Positions 47,405 to 57,830 of a DNA stretch of 64,000 bases are shown here, in pieces. The translations under genes were made by a program, and so were the position numbers. The DNA comes from Myrica gale (taxonomy: Eukaryota; Streptophyta; Magnoliopsida; Fagales; Myricaceae), in NCBI GenBank assembly GCA_963930655.1, contig OZ005605.1, positions 10,547,501 through 10,611,500 on the forward strand. Direction: 5' to 3'. How positions within the stretch are numbered: the first letter of the stretch is position 1; each line of letters begins with the position of its first letter. Below the pieces are notes generated by a model, which was given only the letters and a program-made list of their open reading frames with translations, was not told the origin of the DNA and searched no databases.

Positions 47405-47675
47405 CATTACAATATTTAAAAACTTGGTGCACAGCATGCTTCTTTGAAAAAAGAAATCATTTTCATTTCAAAAGAATTTGAGTTGTTGGAAAATTAGCAA
47501 AATGATTTGAAGCATGAAAATGATCTACGAAAGCAAAAACTTTTGGATTTTGCAAAAGAAAATGATCCTTTGAATGATAAGATTATCCGTGAAAGGACTC
47601 CTGAAAAATTTACTCAATAAAAAAAATCTTTAAATTTGATCTTAAGTAGATAAAGATGTGTATTTGATAATAGAT
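47405..47675 (+). pseudogene. SIRE-type Copia gag fragment
   Basis: One plus-strand frame with three stops reads HASLKKEIIFISKEFELLEN, DLKHENDLRKQKLLDFAKEN, then EKFTQ-stop-KKSLNLILSR-stop-RCVFD. A coiled-coil-like Lys/Glu-rich part followed by 'EKF..(G)KK.L(N/D)L(I/L)L..QRCVFD' is typical of the gag region of SIRE/Maximus Copia elements. No neighbouring protease or integrase was found. It is an orphan relic. Confidence 0.5.
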
Positions 47676-47689
47676 GTTCATTTGTTAGG

Positions 47690-48528
47690 ATCAAGTCATT
47701 TCGTCGAATCTTTTGAGTGTAAAAGCTTTGCTTCAACGTTTGATGTTGACTAGAAGCTTGAGTTACCCTATAATCAATCCCGTATTCCAATGATAGCCTG
47801 AATTATTCCTCTGCACACCCCATCCTTGGATTTGTTTGGTTCATAATCACGTTGCAGGTTTCCACCAAGGGGGCCATGATCCACCTCTTGGTGGCTTGGC
47901 AGGGGGATTGCACGGGCCGTGCGTGGCTCCGCCACCCCGCTGGGCGGAGGGGAATAAGCCCCCTTTACAATCTTTTTATCTTAGTATAATTTGCAAGATT
48001 TTTAATTTTAATCATAGAATTTAACTACCATCAAAACTCACACAAAGGCAATCCAGAAACTTTTATCCCAACCAAATCTTTTACATGAGCACTTGCACCA
48101 TCCCAAATTCTCAAATGCAAATGATTTCTGAATGTTTGGTTTGATTTTAAAAATATTTTTTGAAAACATGTTTATTTAAAGTATTGTACATTCGGGGTTG
48201 ATAAATTTTTTATTAAAAGTTGTTAGAATTTGTAAAAAATTTTAAAAATTTATTAAAAAATGTTAAAATTCGTAAAAAATTATTAAAATTTGTACCAGTT
48301 TATTAAGATTTATAAAAAGATAATAAAATTGATTAACAAGTGACTAACAAATATTTGAGAAAAAAATTTCAAAGCCAAAACCCGATCCAACATCAAAGCC
48401 AGGCGTGAATGGATGAGAATAGACGTTGACACTGCGGACACAGTAGGATGAGGTTCTTGGGCTTATCCATATTATACAATTCCAAAACCCAATTTCAAAG
48501 AGACTGAACGGAGAGCCGGAACTAGAAA
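47690..48528. other. Upstream region of PSRP5
   Basis: A GC-rich patch at 47867-47965 with nested inverted words (GGGCCGTGCG, CCACCCCGCTGGGCGGAGG) may form a hairpin. An AT-rich stretch of TTAAAATT(C/T)GTAAAAAATT repeats follows at 48215-48330. The PSRP5 promoter should lie within the last few hundred bases; I see no certain TATA box. Confidence 0.35.
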
Positions 48529-49301
48529 ATGGCTCTAGTGCTCAGCTCCCATCCTCTCGCCTTTCTCTCCGCACCTTCTTCTTCATCTTCTTGGTCGTCG
48601 TCATCATCTCCGACCTTTCTGAACACTACAATCCTTCGTAAGGCCCTCTGCCTCTCTCTTTCTCTCGCTCGTTCAGTCTTATTCACCTCTGTTTTTCAAT
48701 TTGGTGCCGATACATTTCATGGCATCCCTATTGGGCAAGATGATAGTTGTAGCAACCAGGCCTTACTGAGTACCAAAAACTCAGTTAGGATTTTCTTCGA
48801 ATACATAAACTGCAGTTTAATCTGGGTTTGTTAGTGCTTCAATGGCATTTCATTTATCTTACGAACCGCAATTGTTTTTTCTTGTAGTTGAATGTTTACT
48901 ATTGAACCCACATGGAAATCTTATGCTATAGGTTTGCAGTCTCCAGGTTGCGCATGAAACCCGTTGATCTGCACCCAAAATCTTTCAAAGGAACTAGGAT
49001 CCGCACGTCCTTTCTCATCAAGAAGACGGGTTCAGTAATTGTCCACGCTTCTTCTGACGTTGATGGGCTGGGTGGTGAGCCTCCTTCGGATAGCAAGGAA
49101 GAGACTAAGAGCAAGGAGGAGGTTGTGCCCGTTCCCAAACTCCCATTGGAGTCGAAGCTGAATGAGAGGATGGAACAGAAGCTGAGGATGAAATTGGCGA
49201 AGAAGATAAGGCTTAGGAGGAAGAGGCTTCTTCAAAAGCGTACAATGAGGAAGAAGGGTCGATGGCCACCCTCGAAGATGAAGAAGCTAAAGAATGTCTG
49301 A
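48529..49301 (+). CDS. PSRP5: Plastid-specific 50S ribosomal protein 5 (cL37), nuclear-encoded, 2 exons
   Basis: A component of the large subunit of the chloroplast ribosome. Exon 1 is 48529-48637 and exon 2 is 48940-49301; the intron is GT-AG (C/GTAAGG and TTTGCAG/TC). Together they make 155 aa. The N-terminus (MALVLSSHPLAFLSAP, then a run of serines) is a typical transit peptide. After FLIKKTGSVIVHASSDVDG an acidic linker (DSKEETKSKEEVVPVPKLPL) is followed by a strongly basic tail: MKLAKKIRLRRKRLLQKRTM then RKKGRWPPSKMKKLKNV. This tail is the family hallmark. An upstream acceptor (CTATAG at 48930) was rejected because it brings a stop codon. A nearby transposon-free flank and an intact frame suggest a working gene. 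Confidence 0.9.
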
Positions 49302-51162
49302 AATTTGCCTCCGGTTTACTTTTGCAGGTTTTGTGCTGACCTCTTATGCTTCTTTGCTAAATTCAATTTTTATGTGAGATTAGATGATATCCTTGTATCA
49401 GTGTATCTGTCTCGTTCAATTTTAACTGAGTCCAATGGAAGTAACCATTTCCAATTTGTTTGAAGTCGAATCACAGATGGTTTGAAGTTGCATCTTTTGG
49501 TTGTCTTGGTAAATGAAACATGTGAATTTGTAGACTGATTAAATAGCCAGTTTGTTGTAAGATATGTTCCTTAATTTATATGCAAGTAACTCAGCGGCGG
49601 ATGTTACATAAACCTTTGATCATAAATGAAGTTAACTGCAGCATCATGCTATTTAGAAACAACAACATACAGGGTGTTGATGAGCTAAGCTCTATTCTCA
49701 AACTGGAGAGATTACAATTGTTAGCATGTTCCTTGCTTGATGCAACAAAGCTGCGGAAGTAAATTATTTTTAATCAAGTTAGATTTTGAAAATTTAGACT
49801 GTTTGGGGGCTGGTCTAAACCACTATGTTTCACCTCAGGATTTCTGGTTTGTCTTTTTACTCCCGAAAAGGATCGACTGTTGAATGAAACAGATGGGTAA
49901 CAAGCAAATCAAGCAATCTTTTAGACATTGCACTTATGAAATTTTGGCATCTGGGACCGGCAGCAGACGGTGGCAGCCATGGTGAAAAGTATTTGGATAT
50001 GGGTGACCCCTCAGAAGTTAGAAGTTTTGAATGACTATTGGAAGGTTGGTTGATTTGGTTCACCACAAAAGTGGGAGCGGAAATCTATGGGTAAAGATTC
50101 AACACCAATTAGACTGGCGGTATGTTGCATCTGATAGATCTGGGCAACCGTTTTACTGATTTCACATAGATTCTTATGGCTTTGTACTAGAAATATGGAT
50201 GAGTCTTGGATTCGTGTGTCGAGCCCCCCCTCCCTCCAACCCCATCCTTTAAACCTCTGTCGAAATCCCTTCCTGTTTAGTTTGTTAGGCTCCAAAACCT
50301 GGGTCATCTTGTGGAATGGGAGCAATGCTCAAAAACAGATTTAATAACAATTGTGAATCGTTGCCCACCTGGAAGTTTTATAGAGTTTTAATAATTAAAT
50401 GTTTTGCAAATAATGGCAACACTTTGCTACATTTGGCAATTTGTTTCTTTAATGGGGCATAGAGCTACCAAAAAGCAGCTGTATACTTTTGGCTTCTAAG
50501 TTCCAATTAGGGTTCCTCAAGATTTTCTGAGTCCATGTTAAGAATCAATACATGCTTGCATAGCCATGCTACAATGTTGATTGTCTTCTTTCTTTCTCAT
50601 TTGGTAGGAAGAAAGAAGAAACATATAGAAACAAAGATATGAACTTATATGGGGAATGGGGAAAAACGTCTGCTTTCTTTCCCTCAATCTGCTAGAGCCA
50701 CTATGTTGAACAGTTTTCGGCCCAATGAATGGCATGTGACCTTTTCCTTACCTAAAAAAACAAATTTAACCACATTGATTCTAGGTGAGTCATCTTGTTT
50801 TTTTTAAAAAAAACAAAAAACAAAAAACAGCTACATATAATTTTTTAGGTCTACGAATCGCTAGAAGCACCAAAGAGATAGCTCAAAAGAGGTCACGTGG
50901 CACAGAAACCATTTGACATAATGACTTTAGTGGGTTAGGGGGATGAAATCGCAACGAGACGTATAGTGTGAGGGTGAGTTGTAATGAATTAAAGTTTGTG
51001 AAAATATTTGAGAATTGAGTGATAAGTTGAGAGGAAAATTTGTAATTATTCTAAAAAATATTCCTCCTCTGTTACAGAATCAGTTTAACCAAAATACACA
51101 AATCGGTTTAACTGATAATTCCATCCGACTTTGCATTTTTGAACTACGGGTTTACTGGTGTC
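49302..51162. other. Region between PSRP5 and LINE-2
   Basis: It begins with the PSRP5 3'UTR. The rest is AT-rich, apparently unique sequence with short frames of no known family. There is an A/T homopolymer stretch near 50800-50826. No gene or transposon end was identified. Confidence 0.5.
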
Positions 51163-51368
51163 TTTTTTTTTTTTTTTTAAGCAAACATCTTACAAAACCA
51201 ATTGGGAGGCCGACTCTCAAGAGCCGCATGAATCACAAACAATACCTTAACCGGCAAGGCCGAATGAAAAATATCACCAAAAACAAAACTAGCAAGACAC
51301 CACTTAGCTAGATTATGCGCAGCAAAATTAGCTTCTTTAGGAATCCAGTCAAAACTCCAACTGGTGTG

Positions 51369-52074
51369 CTACTGCAATAGTCGCCTAATAGTAATAACTT
51401 CTCTCACAATATCCCATTCTAGCTGAGCTACGGTATCTCTCACTTGGTTGACCAAGTTCAAACAATCTCCCTCAATGATCAACAGATTATCCCAGGGGTT
51501 TGGTCTGGTGGTAAGGTAATGGTTTGGGTTCTCACATGTCCCGAGTTCGAGCCCCAATACTGCCATTATCGCCCCTTGACTTAATTGAGGTGTGTTGGGT
51601 GGGATTCTGACACATGCCCCCAGGTTGGCTTGTAGAGTCGGGTACACGAAGTGACCCAACCTTGTGAGCTCTTGGGTTATCAAAAAAAATGTGGATCAAC
51701 AGATTGCCAACCTCGCTAGCCATTTGGCAAGCTAGTCTTGCTGCCCTTGCTTCACCTTTAATGGGACTCCTGCCTTCGACCTTGCAAGTACGTGCGAGAA
51801 CAATGGTACCCAAGTTGTTGCGGCAAATGACAGCCAAGAATAAATTTCCCTCAACAACTGCAACATCATAATTGATCTTCAAAGTCCCCGGATCCGGGGG
51901 CTTCCAAATGTCCTCAGGTTCCTTGAAGAGAGAATTCCAAGCCAACTGATGGGTCTCATATCGCCTCACCAAATCACCCACCATTTGATCGGGTCTAGGA
52001 AGTCCTTGACCATGAGATACCTGATTCCGAGTATACCAGATGACATCCAGGCGAATGGTAGTTGCTACCATCAT
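51369..52074 (-). pseudogene. RNase H domain of LINE-2, split by a SINE
   Basis: The frame from 52074 reads WKPPDPGTLKINYDVAVVEG (an altered KxNxDGA motif: D retained, G and A changed), then FLAVICRNNLGTIVLARTCK and SPIKGEARAARLACQMASEV (KGEARAA, the conserved E-A helix). After the SINE the domain resumes as LLIIEGDCLNLVNQV (the EGD motif) and VREVITIRRLLQ. This is the RVT_3/RNase H-like domain found at the C-terminus of one group of plant L1 elements and in many decayed copies. It is not intact. Confidence 0.8.
51489..51693 (+). mobile_element. tRNA-derived SINE inserted in the LINE-2 RNase H domain
   Basis: It is 205 bp with a 12-bp target duplication GATCAACAGATT at 51477-51488 and 51694-51705. 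An A-box-like segment (TTTGGTCTGGTGGTAAGG, 51499-51516) and a B box matching GWTCRANNC (GTTCGAGCC, near 51545) mark an RNA polymerase III promoter. The tail is TTATCAAAAAAAATG. The tail matches the 3' end of the LINE at 23535-23543, suggesting shared retrotransposition machinery. Apart from the promoter boxes it is not a working tRNA. Confidence 0.9.
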
Positions 52075-52589
52075 GTCACGCCATTGGTTCTTGTAGCTTC
52101 GAGGTAAAATTTTTCATTTGAGGATATATTTAATCCAAGCCGTGATAGGCTGATGGATAAAAGCATTAGTAAGGAACAGGTGGGTTGCAAGTTCAGGTTC
52201 TAGGCCACACACAAGACAGAACCATCCTCCATTTAAATCACCATTAGCCACTCAAAACCTACCCGAGTGGTAATGCATCAGCTGCAACTTTCCAAAGCAG
52301 CAATTTGAGCCTATGTTGAATCTTCATTTTCCGTAGACTTTTATGTTCACTCGAAGATAGACTGCCAGTTGAAGCAACACCAAAGTGCACTAAAAACTTG
52401 TACGCTGATTTTACCGAAAGGATGCCATTGGGGTCTTTTAGCCACAGAGGGAGATCAGTAGCCTCTGAATAAGGGAGTCTAATATCAAGGATATCATTAC
52501 CCGATGGTCTATCAAAAATGCTGCAATAAGATTCTGATCCTATACCATGGCATGGGGACTCATCAAGTCTTTTACAACTGTTAAAGCAA

Positions 52590-53694
52590 TTTTGACCCGT
52601 GAGATGCAGATCCCCTTTAAGCTATCTTTCTCAAGTCTTCTAGATGCATAGGAAATGTCATAATTGCCCTTAATGAGGCTTTCTTTAAAACCCACGGTAC
52701 ATCTCTTCAATTCCCACATCTTCTAGAAACATTACTAAAGACTAAAATAACCCTTCTAAAAAGTATCTCTTCACAACCACAGCATGTAAATCATAGATCT
52801 AGGAGGAAATAAGACATAGACATTAATAGACTATAATATTTGTAAAGATCAAGATATGTGGTCAATGACAGCCAGCAGTAGCACTTAAAGAATTAAATAT
52901 AATATGTTTGACCAACAAACATATGGGTCCTATCCATGTGATAGATACCAGCAAAGAAAATACCATTTATACTATACGCCTCTTTAAGGAGCTAGTCTGT
53001 ATCTTTAAATTCGGTTTTGCTCTTTATTGCATATATTGTCTTGGAGATTTTTTTCATTACATTGATATGTGTTTTTAATTGGCATCCTCCGTGTCAAAAA
53101 GGGGGAGAAGGAGTATGAATATTGAGAACTTCTTTTAATGATTGTTTATTTGGCTAATTGTAAGGGGGAGTTGCCTCTCTGTTTAGCTGCTTATTGGTAT
53201 GTGTCTCAGGGGGAGACATATCTCAATCTTTGTGAAATTATACCTGCTGGTTTTATATCTTTATCTTTATCTAACTTTATTTCTAATGAGTTATTTAGAA
53301 TGGTGTTTGTGATAAGCTTTTGATGCAGGTACTCCTATCTCTTAGTTATAGATCTATAAGCTTTAGAGTTTGTATAGGGTTTGTGTCCCATTGTAAAATG
53401 TTTCTTGTGGTGGTGATCAACAAGATTCATTGTTGTATTGCTTATAGACTAGAGTTGTTTTGTCACGTAGGATGCCAAAGGGGGAGATTGTTAAAGCAAT
53501 TTTGGCATCACGTGAATCACTTTTTAGAAGGGGTATTTTAGTCTTTAGTAATGTTTCTAGAAGATGTGGGAATTGAAGAGCTGTACCGTGGGTTTTAAAG
53601 AAAGCCTCATTAAGGGCAATTATGACATTTCCTATGCATCTAGAAGACTTGAGAAAGATAGCTTAAAGGGGATCTGCATCTCACGGGTCAAAAT
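52590..53694. repeat. Inverted repeat, 175-bp arms, made from LTR sequence
   Basis: The left arm 52590-52764 is the reverse complement of 53519-53694 with only a few mismatches (for example ACATCTC versus ACAGCTC). The right arm belongs to the 3' LTR; the left arm sits right after a 16-bp LTR start. The 750-bp spacer holds the polypurine tracts and unidentified AT-rich sequence. Confidence 0.85.
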
Positions 53695-54724
53695 CAGTTC
53701 GAATTACAGAGGGTTGGTTTTGTGTGTTTTGACGAGAGCTTTCCATATTTCTTGTTTCCAAGATTCGGTGATATTGAAGATTCGTAGATTTCTTGTGCTG
53801 ATCTGTAAAGCCTTCCACGTGATGATGAAGATCTGATTTCATGAAGATTTCAATGTGTTGATTGATTGGAATATCAAGGAGATAAAGATCACCGGTGTTT
53901 TCCCCCAAATTCGTTTGTGTGAAGATTAGAGATTCAGAAGTTCTGAGTCTGTAAGGCTGAAGGTTTCAGCCTTGGCCCAAGATTGCACAAGGTTTGTGCT
54001 TGAAGATCTGTTGCCGTTGCGAGATCGTGGCTTCCATATTCAACATAGAGGTTCTATGTTTGTGGGGTGATTCGGTTTGGTAAACCGAGTTTGATTCAAG
54101 GGTTGGTTGATTAGGCTAGGTTAGTCTTGTATAGATCACCTTGTAACCTTTGGAAGCTAGTGGATTCGAACGGCCTACGGGCCCGGAGAGTTTTTCTCCT
54201 TAAGGAAGTTCCTTAGGGAGTTTTCTCTTCGTAACCATTTCTGGTGTTACTTCTTTATCATTGTTTTCTTGCTTTGATTAATTGCTATTTTACTAACCAA
54301 TTGTTTCTTTGTGTTGTGAGGATTCCTCTGTGAGATTTGGTTAATATCCTCACTGATTCGGTTGGTAAGGATTCATTGTGGTTTACTGATTCAAGATTTA
54401 GATAAGCTACTGATTGTGTTTCGGTTGTACAAGATTAATCTGAAAAATATTGATTCTGTCCAGTATAGTTACTTCGGAGTCACTTGAGGTATCTTCAGTT
54501 GTCTCTGTTTTTCAGATTAGTATATCTACTGTTTATCTATTCTTTGTTCATATCTGATTTGGAATAAGATAGTAGATTCTTGATAAAGATTGATTGTGTT
54601 TAATATTTCAGAGAATAGGTTGTGTTTTGAAAAAGGAAATTGTTGTTGGATAATTTTTTTTGTATACCTATTCACCCCCCCTCTAGGTATTTTCCGCACA
54701 TTTGGGTCTAAATCGGTTTGTTCA
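53489..54724 (+). repeat. 3' LTR of the SIRE-type Copia element
   Basis: It begins TGTTAAAGCAATTTTGGC right after the polypurine tract AAAGGGGGAGAT and ends at the ACAAC duplication. It is 1,236 bp. Near the end it has 'CTATTCACCCCCCCTCTAGG', parallel to 'CAATTCACCCCCTCTTGGG' in the solo LTR at 42339-43665. The two LTRs otherwise differ, so they belong to related but distinct families. Confidence 0.8.
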
Positions 54725-54729
54725 ACAAC

Positions 54730-54967
54730 ATTGGTGCGTCTGACAACCAATGCTCCAAGTTGTGCATCTGTCAACCAATGCTTCGAGTTTAAGTGTTGGA
54801 ATAAAATTTGGCAAGCCAGACACCCATGGATTGCACCTTAAATTCAGTTGGCTGCCATTTTGGATTTTCCAACATAGACCCGCAGAAATGAGATCCCGAA
54901 CCTGCAGTAAAATATTCCAAAACCAAGATTTGCTATGAACCTCGTCAAGAGTAACGAGACCAGACAA
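54730..54967 (-). pseudogene. zf-RVT region of LINE-2 (part)
   Basis: The frame reads VHSKSWFWNILLQVRDLISA then GLCWKIQNGSQLNLRCNPWV and SGLPNFIPTLKLEALV. 'W..I...R.L...G..W.IG.G....W...W' upstream of the zinc-binding domain is standard in plant LINE ORF2. Here a GLCWKIQNGSQ stretch matches it. The continuation is on the far side of the Copia insertion (below 52574). A 22-bp near-duplication (GACAACCAATGCTCCAAGTT / GTCAACCAATGCTTCGAGTT) lies at the insertion edge near 54738-54790. Confidence 0.65.
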
Positions 54968-55084
54968 CTAAAGGGAACCCAAGATCATTCTAGTACAGAT
55001 CCGAATGGAAATCTCGACCCGTTGTTTATTAGAAACAAGAACCTCGGTATAAGTAAGACGCCACAAACGGTGGTGGAAACTCTG

Positions 55085-55690
55085 TTTGATAAGTCGGGTT
55101 GAACGCCACGGAAAATCCCGATAAGTTCGAATAGTTCTTCAAAGAACCAAAGAGAATCACAAGAACTCTCAAATAATATTAATCTCAAAGTTGTGTCCTT
55201 TCTACATGCCCAAAGTCCCTATAAATATACTTGGAACATCCCTCCAAGAATATGATTCTAATTAAAATAGGAAACTAATTCAAATTTGAAAGAAATTAAA
55301 TGCTCCTAAAAATCCGGCTAAGGAAAAGGGATAAACCAACATTTTAAAAAGTGATTCAAATGCAAATTCAAACATTCCTAAAAATCCGGCTAAGGACAAG
55401 GGATAAATTAACATTTGATTTGAATTCAAATTCAAATCAAATATTCCTAAAAATTAGGAAAAGAGATAAGCTAGCATTTGATTTGAATTCAAATCAAATA
55501 TTCCTAAAAATTAGGAAAAGGGATAAGCTAGCATTCGAAAGCTCAATCTGGACCGGATTCTTCTAGAACTTGGATCAAGTTGACAAGCCTTTGTTGTTCA
55601 CGTGGATCTTGTTCAAAGAGCCTCCACGAATTGGCTTGAGCCCATGCCTCTCGAATTAACCCGTTAATTACCTTGTCAGTTAAGAATTTT
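55085..55690. other. LTR-like insertion with ~60-bp tandem repeats inside LINE-2
   Basis: This block breaks LINE-2 homology. It starts about TGATAAGTCGGGTTGAACGC and contains 'CTATAAATATACTTGG' and, at 55303-55539, four tandem units starting TCCTAAAAAT (55303, 55375, 55444 and 55501; spacing 72, 69 and 57 bp). The units share AAGG-AAGGGATAA and ATTTGATTTGAATTCAAAT. It looks like part of an LTR or a small non-autonomous retroelement, but the ends and target duplication could not be fixed. Confidence 0.45.
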
Positions 55691-55964
55691 CATCCCAATT
55701 TAGCTATCAGAGATAAATTCAATTCCTCCATGAGCCGTAACCCAACTCCATAGCATGCCACGCCTTGGGATGAAAGTGTCTCTGCTGATCATCCGTAAAA
55801 CCCCACCAGAAATTCTTGAAGGAGCTTATTAAGCTCCCGCAACACCTCCTTGGGCAGCATAAATACCGTCATAAAGGAGGGAAGGGCAGATGCCACGACT
55901 TGAATAAGCATTGTATGTCCCGCTTGCGATAATGCTTTTGCTTTCTAACCCGTCACTTTATGCC

Positions 55965-57562
55965 TCACTTTATCTTGAAGCTCCTGACAAGCAATATTTT
56001 TGAGCGAGGTATGCAAAGTGGCAAGCCAAGATACTTACCACCCGAGGGTTCTTGATGAAGGCGTAGAAGGGTTGAAATGGAATCCTTTGATGCCCGAGTC
56101 AAATTGCCACTGAAATGCAGATAAGATTTTTGGAAATTAAGAGTTTGGCCTGACCACCACTCGAATGAAGAGAGAGAATGGTTGAGCCGCAAGACTTCCC
56201 CTCGATTGGCCGTACAAAATAGCATGATGTCATCAACAAAAAAGAGATGAGAGATGGAGGGGGCATCTCTAGCAATCCGACTCCATGGATGGTATTTTCG
56301 CGCTCCTCCTTCGTTATAAGCCAAGAGAGAACCTCTATAACAATAACAAAGAGGAACGAGGATAAGGGGTTCCCTTGCCGCAGACCATGGCCAGCTTGGA
56401 ACATACCAAAAGGAGATTAATTCAACAAAATAGAAAAGGAGGCAGTCCAGATACATTGAGAAATCCATTGCCTCCAACGCGCTGAAAAACCGAAACAGTG
56501 AAGCACCTCATCTAAAAACTGCCAATCCACCTTGTCGTAAGCCTTTTCTAAATCAATTTTGGCAGCAAGCAACCCACCCCGTCCCTGTTTACGTTTGAGT
56601 GTATACATCAACTCGTGCGCAAGAATCACATTCTCTTGAATTTGGCGACCATGGACAAACACATTTTGACTCCTAGAAATGAGCTTAGTTTCTTTGCTAA
56701 AGCCTAAAAGTATAATTTTATATCCCACATTACATAAACTAATGGGGCGGAATTGACCCACCGACAATGGATTCTCCACTTTCGGAATTAAAATCAAATT
56801 GGTATGGTTGAGCTGACGCAACATATGACCAATCGCGAAAAAACTCCTCACCATCGCAATTACATAGGATTTCACCACTCTCCAATATTTCTGATAGAAA
56901 AGGACCGTGAAGTTGTCCGGTCTAGGGGCTTTACTGGATCCAATACTCCTCACACCAGCCCAGATTTCGGTTTCATCAGGCATCATACACAACCTAGCAT
57001 TATCAGCCGCATCAATGGTGGTCGGGACCTTGAGCCCACGGGGAAATTGTGAATAATTATACGCAAACAGTTGCTTGAAATGGTTCATAATGTGGTTGCC
57101 AATGTCATCTCTTTCATACATCCAACGCCCACTATCATGCTTTAAGGCTTCGATGCTATTTCGCCTTTGACAAACAATAGTTGAAAGGTGAAAATAGCGA
57201 GTGTTTAAATCCGGGGTCGTAAGCCATGTAACCCGAGATTTTTGCTTCCACAAAGATTCTTCATTTTTCTGAGCCAAGACCAGCTGCGCCTCAAGATCCC
57301 TTTCCACATGTCTCAAGTGAGCATAATCACCATGACTTTGCACTCGGCTGATTTCCTCCTGAAGGAATCGGATTTTGGACTGGATATGGCCAAATACCTC
57401 CCTGTTCCAGGATCTTAAGGCCTCCTTAGTGGCCTTAAGACGCTGGCACAGGGTGTAAGCGGGTGATCCATGAGCGGTAGAGTTCCATGCCTTTTCAATA
57501 ACGTCGGTACTACGAGCATCACTAGCCCAAAAAACATTTGAATCTGAATGGTTTGGGACCAT
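55965..57562 (-). pseudogene. LINE-2 reverse transcriptase, broken
   Basis: The long frame 56417-57562 carries a linker with LKATKEALRSWNREVFGHIQ and WLTTPDLNTRYFHLSTIVCQ. The reverse transcriptase follows: GSSKAPRPDNFTVLFYQKYW (PGPDG changed to PRPDN), FRPISLCNVGYKIILLGF, NVFVHGRQIQENVILAHELM and AAKIDLEKAYDKVDWQFLDE. After a break near 56410 the frames 56099-56404 and 55965-56477 give HGLRQGNPLSSFLFVIVIEV, SHLFFVDDIMLFC (FVDD at the catalytic site) and KYLGLPLC. The changed PGPDG motif and the frameshifts indicate an inactive copy. Confidence 0.88.
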
Positions 57563-57815
57563 CGAACATATTCCCCCGAGTATTCAAAAGTAAAGGAGCA
57601 TGATCAGATGTTATATGTGGTAAGTGCCGAATACAAGCATGAGAAAATAATTGGGCCCATTCCCAATTCGCTAATCCCCGGTCAAGACGTTCTTGAATAA
57701 AATCCTGACATTGCCGTCCATTGCACCTCGTAAAACAATTACAAATAAAGCCGAAGTCAATCATGCCAGCTTGTAAAATAAATTGATTCATTCCTCTAGT
57801 GGTCGAACTGCCCAT
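57522..57815 (-). pseudogene. C-terminal end of LINE-2 endonuclease domain
   Basis: The frame reads ILQAGMIDFGFICNCFTRCN, GRQCQDFIQERLDRGLANWE and HLPHITSDHAPLLLNTRG. 'D.GF.G..FTW.N........ERLDR...N..W', then 'H....SDHxPLL', is the end of the apurinic endonuclease of plant L1 ORF2. SDH holds the last catalytic histidine. The domain's N-terminal half is missing, so LINE-2 is 5'-truncated at about 57830. Confidence 0.8.
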
Positions 57816-57830
57816 AGGCCGTCCACCATA

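Larger units (their letters stand above)
52579..54724 (+). mobile_element. Rearranged SIRE-type Copia element in LINE-2
   Basis: The termini are TGTTAAAGCAATTTTG at 52579 and GTTTGTTCA at 54724, with a perfect 5-bp duplication ACAAC (52574-52578 and 54725-54729). The 3' LTR is 53489-54724 and is preceded by several polypurine tracts (AAAAGGGGGAGAAGG near 53097, AAGGGGGAG near 53162, CAGGGGGAGA near 53208, AAAGGGGGAGA near 53477), a SIRE/Maximus feature. The 5' end has only the first 16 bp of the LTR, followed by an inverted piece of the LTR. All gag-pol coding is gone. Confidence 0.85.
51163..57830 (-). mobile_element. L1-type LINE with RNase H domain (LINE-2), 5'-truncated and interrupted
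   Basis: Minus orientation. The poly-A tail appears as a T run at 51163-51179. From 5' to 3' it contains the end of the endonuclease (57522-57815), reverse transcriptase (55965-57562), zf-RVT (54730-54967 and about 52080-52573) and RNase H (51369-52074). It is interrupted by a SINE (51489-51693), a rearranged Copia element (52579-54724) and an LTR-like piece (about 55085-55690). Without these it is about 3.7 kb. ORF1 and most of the endonuclease are missing. The target duplication was not identified. Confidence 0.85.

Noticed and set aside
51489-51693. Functional tRNA gene
   Set aside because: Only the promoter boxes are tRNA-like. There is no cloverleaf, and a poly-A tail and 12-bp duplication mark it as a SINE.
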